Assembly (NCBI GenBank): GCA_030066855.1 | Contig: JASJAU010000040.1 | Location: 1 to 59,045, forward strand | DNA from: Paracoccaceae bacterium | GTDB taxonomy: Bacteria > Pseudomonadota > Alphaproteobacteria > Rhodobacterales > Rhodobacteraceae | DNA: 59,045 nucleotides | Reading direction: 5' to 3' | Part shown: positions 56,899 to 59,045 of the stretch, piece by piece | Position numbering within the stretch: position 1 is the stretch's first letter | Layout: every line of letters begins with the position of its first letter | Made by a program: the position numbers and the translations under genes | Notes under the pieces: model-generated | Databases searched by the model: none | What the model was told of the DNA's origin: nothing | The model's input: the letters and a program-made list of their open reading frames with translations, nothing else

Positions 56899-57939
56899 TC
56901 ATGAGGCGACGCGCCAGTGAACGGGGCGGCCGGGGTTGAAAACGGTCACCGGACCGGCGCCTGTGGGGACCGAGTCGGAGAAGTCGATGGGAGCGCCTTT
57001 CTCCAGTGTGATCGTCGCCTGGTTCACCGGCAGTCCGTAGAAGGCAGGGCCGTGCAGCGAGGCGAAGCCCTCTAGCCGGTCGAGCGCGCCCGCCTCGTCG
57101 AAGACCTCGGTAAGGCAGGAGAGCGCGATCGGCGCGGTGAAGCATCCGGCGCAGCCGCAGGCGTTCTCCTTGAGGTCCGTCGCATGGGGCGCGCTGTCGG
57201 TGCCGAGGAAGAAGCGTGGGTTGCCGCCTGTCGCCGCCTCAACCAACGCCGGGCGGTGCGTGCCGCGTTTGAGGATCGGCAGGCAGTAGAAATGCGGCCG
57301 TATACCGCCCGCGAGCATGTCATTCCGGTCGAGCATCAGATGCTGGATGGTGATCGTCGCGCCGATGTCGCCGGTCGCTTCGGTTACATATTCGGCAGCG
57401 TCTTCGGTCGTGATGTGCTCCATGACGACGCGCAGGCCGGGTGTCGCGCGGCGGATCGGATCGAGAACCTCATCGATGAAGACGGCCTCGCGGTCGAAGA
57501 TGTCGACATCGGCGTGGGTCACTTCGCCATGGACGCAGAGGGGAAGGCCGATCTCGGCCATACGTTCCAGAACGCCCTGCACCTTGTCGAAGTCGCGCAC
57601 GCCGGAGGCCGAGTTGGTCGTGGCTCCCGCGGGATATAGCTTCACCGCAGTCACCAGGCCGCTTGCATGCGCCTCCGCCACGTCGTCGGGATCGGTGTCT
57701 TCGGTCAGGTAGAGGGTCATCAGCGGCGTGAAATCGGCGCCCTCGGGCAGGGCGGCGAGGATCCGGTCGCGGTAGGCGCGGGCATCGTCGCCGCGCACGA
57801 CGGGCGGTACGAGATTCGGCATGATGATCGCGCGGGCGAAATCACGGGCCGAATGGGGAAGGACGCCTTTCAGCATCTCGCCGTCCCTCAGGTGCAGATG
57901 CCAGTCGTCAGGGCGGCGGATCGTGAGGCGCTCTGTCAT
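56899..57939 (-). CDS. pyrC: Dihydroorotase (class II)
   Basis: This 346-residue zinc amidohydrolase cyclises carbamoyl aspartate. Metal ligands are H14 and H16 in DWHLHLRDG. The carbamylated lysine is in [13 protein letters not shown], and further ligands are in CVHGEVT and MEHITTEDA. The substrate loop lies near GTDSAPHAT. It is of the E. coli PyrC type. The first gene of the pyrC-pyrE pair, it is divergent from the 58048 gene. Confidence 0.96.
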   Translation of the reverse strand: MTERLTIRRPDDWHLHLRDGEMLKGVLPHSARDFARAIIMPNLVPPVVRGDDARAYRDRILAALPEGADFTPLMTLYLTEDTDPDDVAEAHASGLVTAVKLYPAGATTNSASGVRDFDKVQGVLERMAEIGLPLCVHGEVTHADVDIFDREAVFIDEVLDPIRRATPGLRVVMEHITTEDAAEYVTEATGDIGATITIQHLMLDRNDMLAGGIRPHFYCLPILKRGTHRPALVEAATGGNPRFFLGTDSAPHATDLKENACGCAGCFTAPIALSCLTEVFDEAGALDRLEGFASLHGPAFYGLPVNQATITLEKGAPIDFSDSVPTGAGPVTVFNPGRPVHWRVAS

Positions 57940-58047
57940 GGCGCCGTCCTAGCGGATGGCCGGGGCGAGCGCCAGACGGAAGCCCCTTCCATGCGCGCCC
58001 GCTTCTTGGCAGGCTGGCGCTGGCGAATCCGGGACGGAGGATTGACG

Positions 58048-58335
58048 ATGCTGGCGACATTCATTCTGGGCGTTCTTGCGGGCTTTGGCGCGCCCTATGC
58101 CGAACCGAGGATCAAGGAGGCGCTCAAGAGCGTTCTTTTGGCCGACGCGCCGATCGAGCCGCTGGAGATGCGGGGTTTCTCTCTGGCGCTTTGCCTTTTG
58201 GGGGCGGCGATCTTGTCGATGATCTTCGGATCGCCCCATGCCGCGCCCTTGGCGCTGGGCGCGGTCGTAGGCGTTTTCGGGCCGCGGCTCATGGAGAAAT
58301 GGAAGGCGCGGAAGACGCCCGACTACGACAGCTGA
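58048..58335 (+). CDS. Small membrane protein
   Basis: This is a 95-residue protein with hydrophobic segments at about residues 1-14, 44-60 and 64-80 and a basic C-terminus (MEKWKARKTPDYDS). The ATG at 58048 has GGAGG 7 bases upstream. The open frame upstream is not conserved and overlaps the divergent pyrC promoter. No family is recognised. Confidence 0.7.
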   Translation: MLATFILGVLAGFGAPYAEPRIKEALKSVLLADAPIEPLEMRGFSLALCLLGAAILSMIFGSPHAAPLALGAVVGVFGPRLMEKWKARKTPDYDS

Positions 58336-58456
58336 GGCGCCTTTTCGCGCCATGCAGTAGCGCCATAGCGGGGTTGCGGAAACGGCAGTTGTGAAACGGC
58401 CTTGCCGGGTCCATGTGATCCGGGAAACGCAATTCAAACATCCTTGGAGAGCTCCA

Positions 58457-58615
58457 ATGGCGTCCCCTGCATGGTTTGCCAGCTTCCTTGCCGCTTTCGC
58501 TCCCGCCGAGCGGTATTCGACCCTTTTCTCGATGAGCGACCGCCAGCTCGCGGCGCGCGGATATGACCGCGCCGGGCTGGAGCGGAGCCTGATCACCGGG
58601 ATTGCCGGGCTCTAG
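58457..58615 (+). CDS. DUF1127-like small protein
   Basis: This is a 52-residue protein. The C-terminal half, MSDRQLAARGYDRAGLERS, has the pattern of the DUF1127/YjiS family (LSDRELADIGLSR-like), found in small regulatory or phosphate/carbon-metabolism-linked proteins of alphaproteobacteria. The ATG at 58457 follows TTGGAGAGC. It ends 4 bases into the convergent gene (58612). The function is not known. Confidence 0.65.
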   Translation: MASPAWFASFLAAFAPAERYSTLFSMSDRQLAARGYDRAGLERSLITGIAGL

Positions 58616-59045
58616 CCCGCGACGTCGTCAGAGTATTCCGCGTCCGCTCGGTTGTCGCCATCGCGCCAAAGCCTTCGCTCCGCGACCTCCAGATGATGGC
58701 GAAAGCGCGGGATCGGTTTCCAGCGCAAAACGGCGCGGCAGAGGCGGGAGGTCAGATGCGGCCGGTCCTCGGCCAGCGTCCGCGCCAGTAGCGCCCTCAG
58801 ATAGGGCACATGCTGATGTCGCGCCCGCATGATGCGCGCCGCTTTGGCTCGGGTCAGTATGCCGTTGGCTGCCGCCTCGGACAGCCGCGATACGAGGCCC
58901 ATCGCCCGTAAATCGGAATCAATAGCGCCCGAGCGACCGCGCCGGTAGCGGATCCGCGTGACATTGGACGCGCGGAAGAGCGAAGCGTGCATCGCATCCT
59001 CGGTCTCATCCGGATCGAAGATCACGAAAGCCTCGCGAGCCGCCT
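58612..59045 (-). CDS. Unrecognised protein, 5' end outside window
   Basis: The frame is open from the window edge to a stop at 58612, about 144 residues. A GTG at 59025 is possible as start, but the frame reads on through AAREAF to the edge, so the gene is probably longer. Visible sequence is arginine- and alanine-rich, helical, without known motifs (FDPDETEDAMHASLF, HVPYLRALLARTLAED). It may be a DNA- or RNA-associated protein given its charge, but this is a guess. Its stop overlaps the convergent small gene by 4 bases. Confidence 0.6.
   Translation of the reverse strand, partial: AAREAFVIFDPDETEDAMHASLFRASNVTRIRYRRGRSGAIDSDLRAMGLVSRLSEAAANGILTRAKAARIMRARHQHVPYLRALLARTLAEDRPHLTSRLCRAVLRWKPIPRFRHHLEVAERRLWRDGDNRADAEYSDDVAG

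Overview
The window is a stretch of high-GC alphaproteobacterial chromosome. The family-level placement, Rhodobacteraceae (Roseobacter group), rests on three things: the nuo operon with interspersed small genes of the DUF5337 and DUF5333 types, the NuoE tail extension, and the gene neighbourhoods around tatABC, surE-pcm-nlpD and dnaB-alr-radA-cvpA-purF. I cannot resolve the genus. I see no insertion sequence, prophage, CRISPR array, tRNA or rRNA. Most of the window is ordinary core chromosome.

Positions 1-19222 (+) hold the respiratory complex I operon from nuoB (5' end cut by the window) to nuoN. Between the thirteen nuo genes lie accessory reading frames, many joined by 4-base ATGA or GTGA overlaps: small membrane proteins, a lipoprotein, DUF3291, DUF5333 and DUF5337 proteins, a carboxymuconolactone-decarboxylase-like protein, an acidic membrane-anchored coiled-coil protein, and a 44-codon membrane ORF just before nuoK. 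NuoE carries an extra C-terminal helix-turn-helix-type domain, and the next gene encodes a membrane protein ending in a near-copy of it. Positions 19256-23103 continue on + with birA, coaX, rnj (RNase J) and a gph-type phosphatase.

Positions 23100-35824 are mixed in strand. On minus are a 4-OT tautomerase, a DEAD-box helicase with a long leader, a DUF6869-like gene, prfC and a membrane protein. On plus are a SnoaL-like protein, a lipoprotein with an unusual start, a reductase-like SDR protein and an orphan ABC ATPase. A two-gene minus operon (ABM-fold secreted protein plus WYL regulator) faces tatABC and is preceded by a perfect inverted repeat. A DUF815 ATPase and a PPOX flavoprotein follow tatC.

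Positions 35821-43424 hold surE-pcm-nlpD (minus), ppk2 (plus), an MFS transporter, an SDR, a DUF2199 protein and purF (minus). Positions 43500-46532 separate purF from cvpA by a chemotaxis receptor, a small secreted protein and a 600-base non-coding stretch with several strong hairpins. One of these is a plus-strand intrinsic terminator with no gene to serve. Positions 46533-57939 (minus) run pyrC, pyrE, dnaB, DUF924, a DUF1194 vWA protein, alr, mlaE, mlaF, two membrane proteins, radA and cvpA. The last kilobase has two small plus-strand genes and the end of an unrecognised minus-strand gene.

The most unusual signals are the paired NuoE-type C-terminal domains with a hairpin built into the nuoE stop region, the doubly coupled 44-codon ORF before nuoK, the WYL-operon operator candidate, and the candidate RNA gene near 46.4 kb. 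None amounts to a demonstrated new system.
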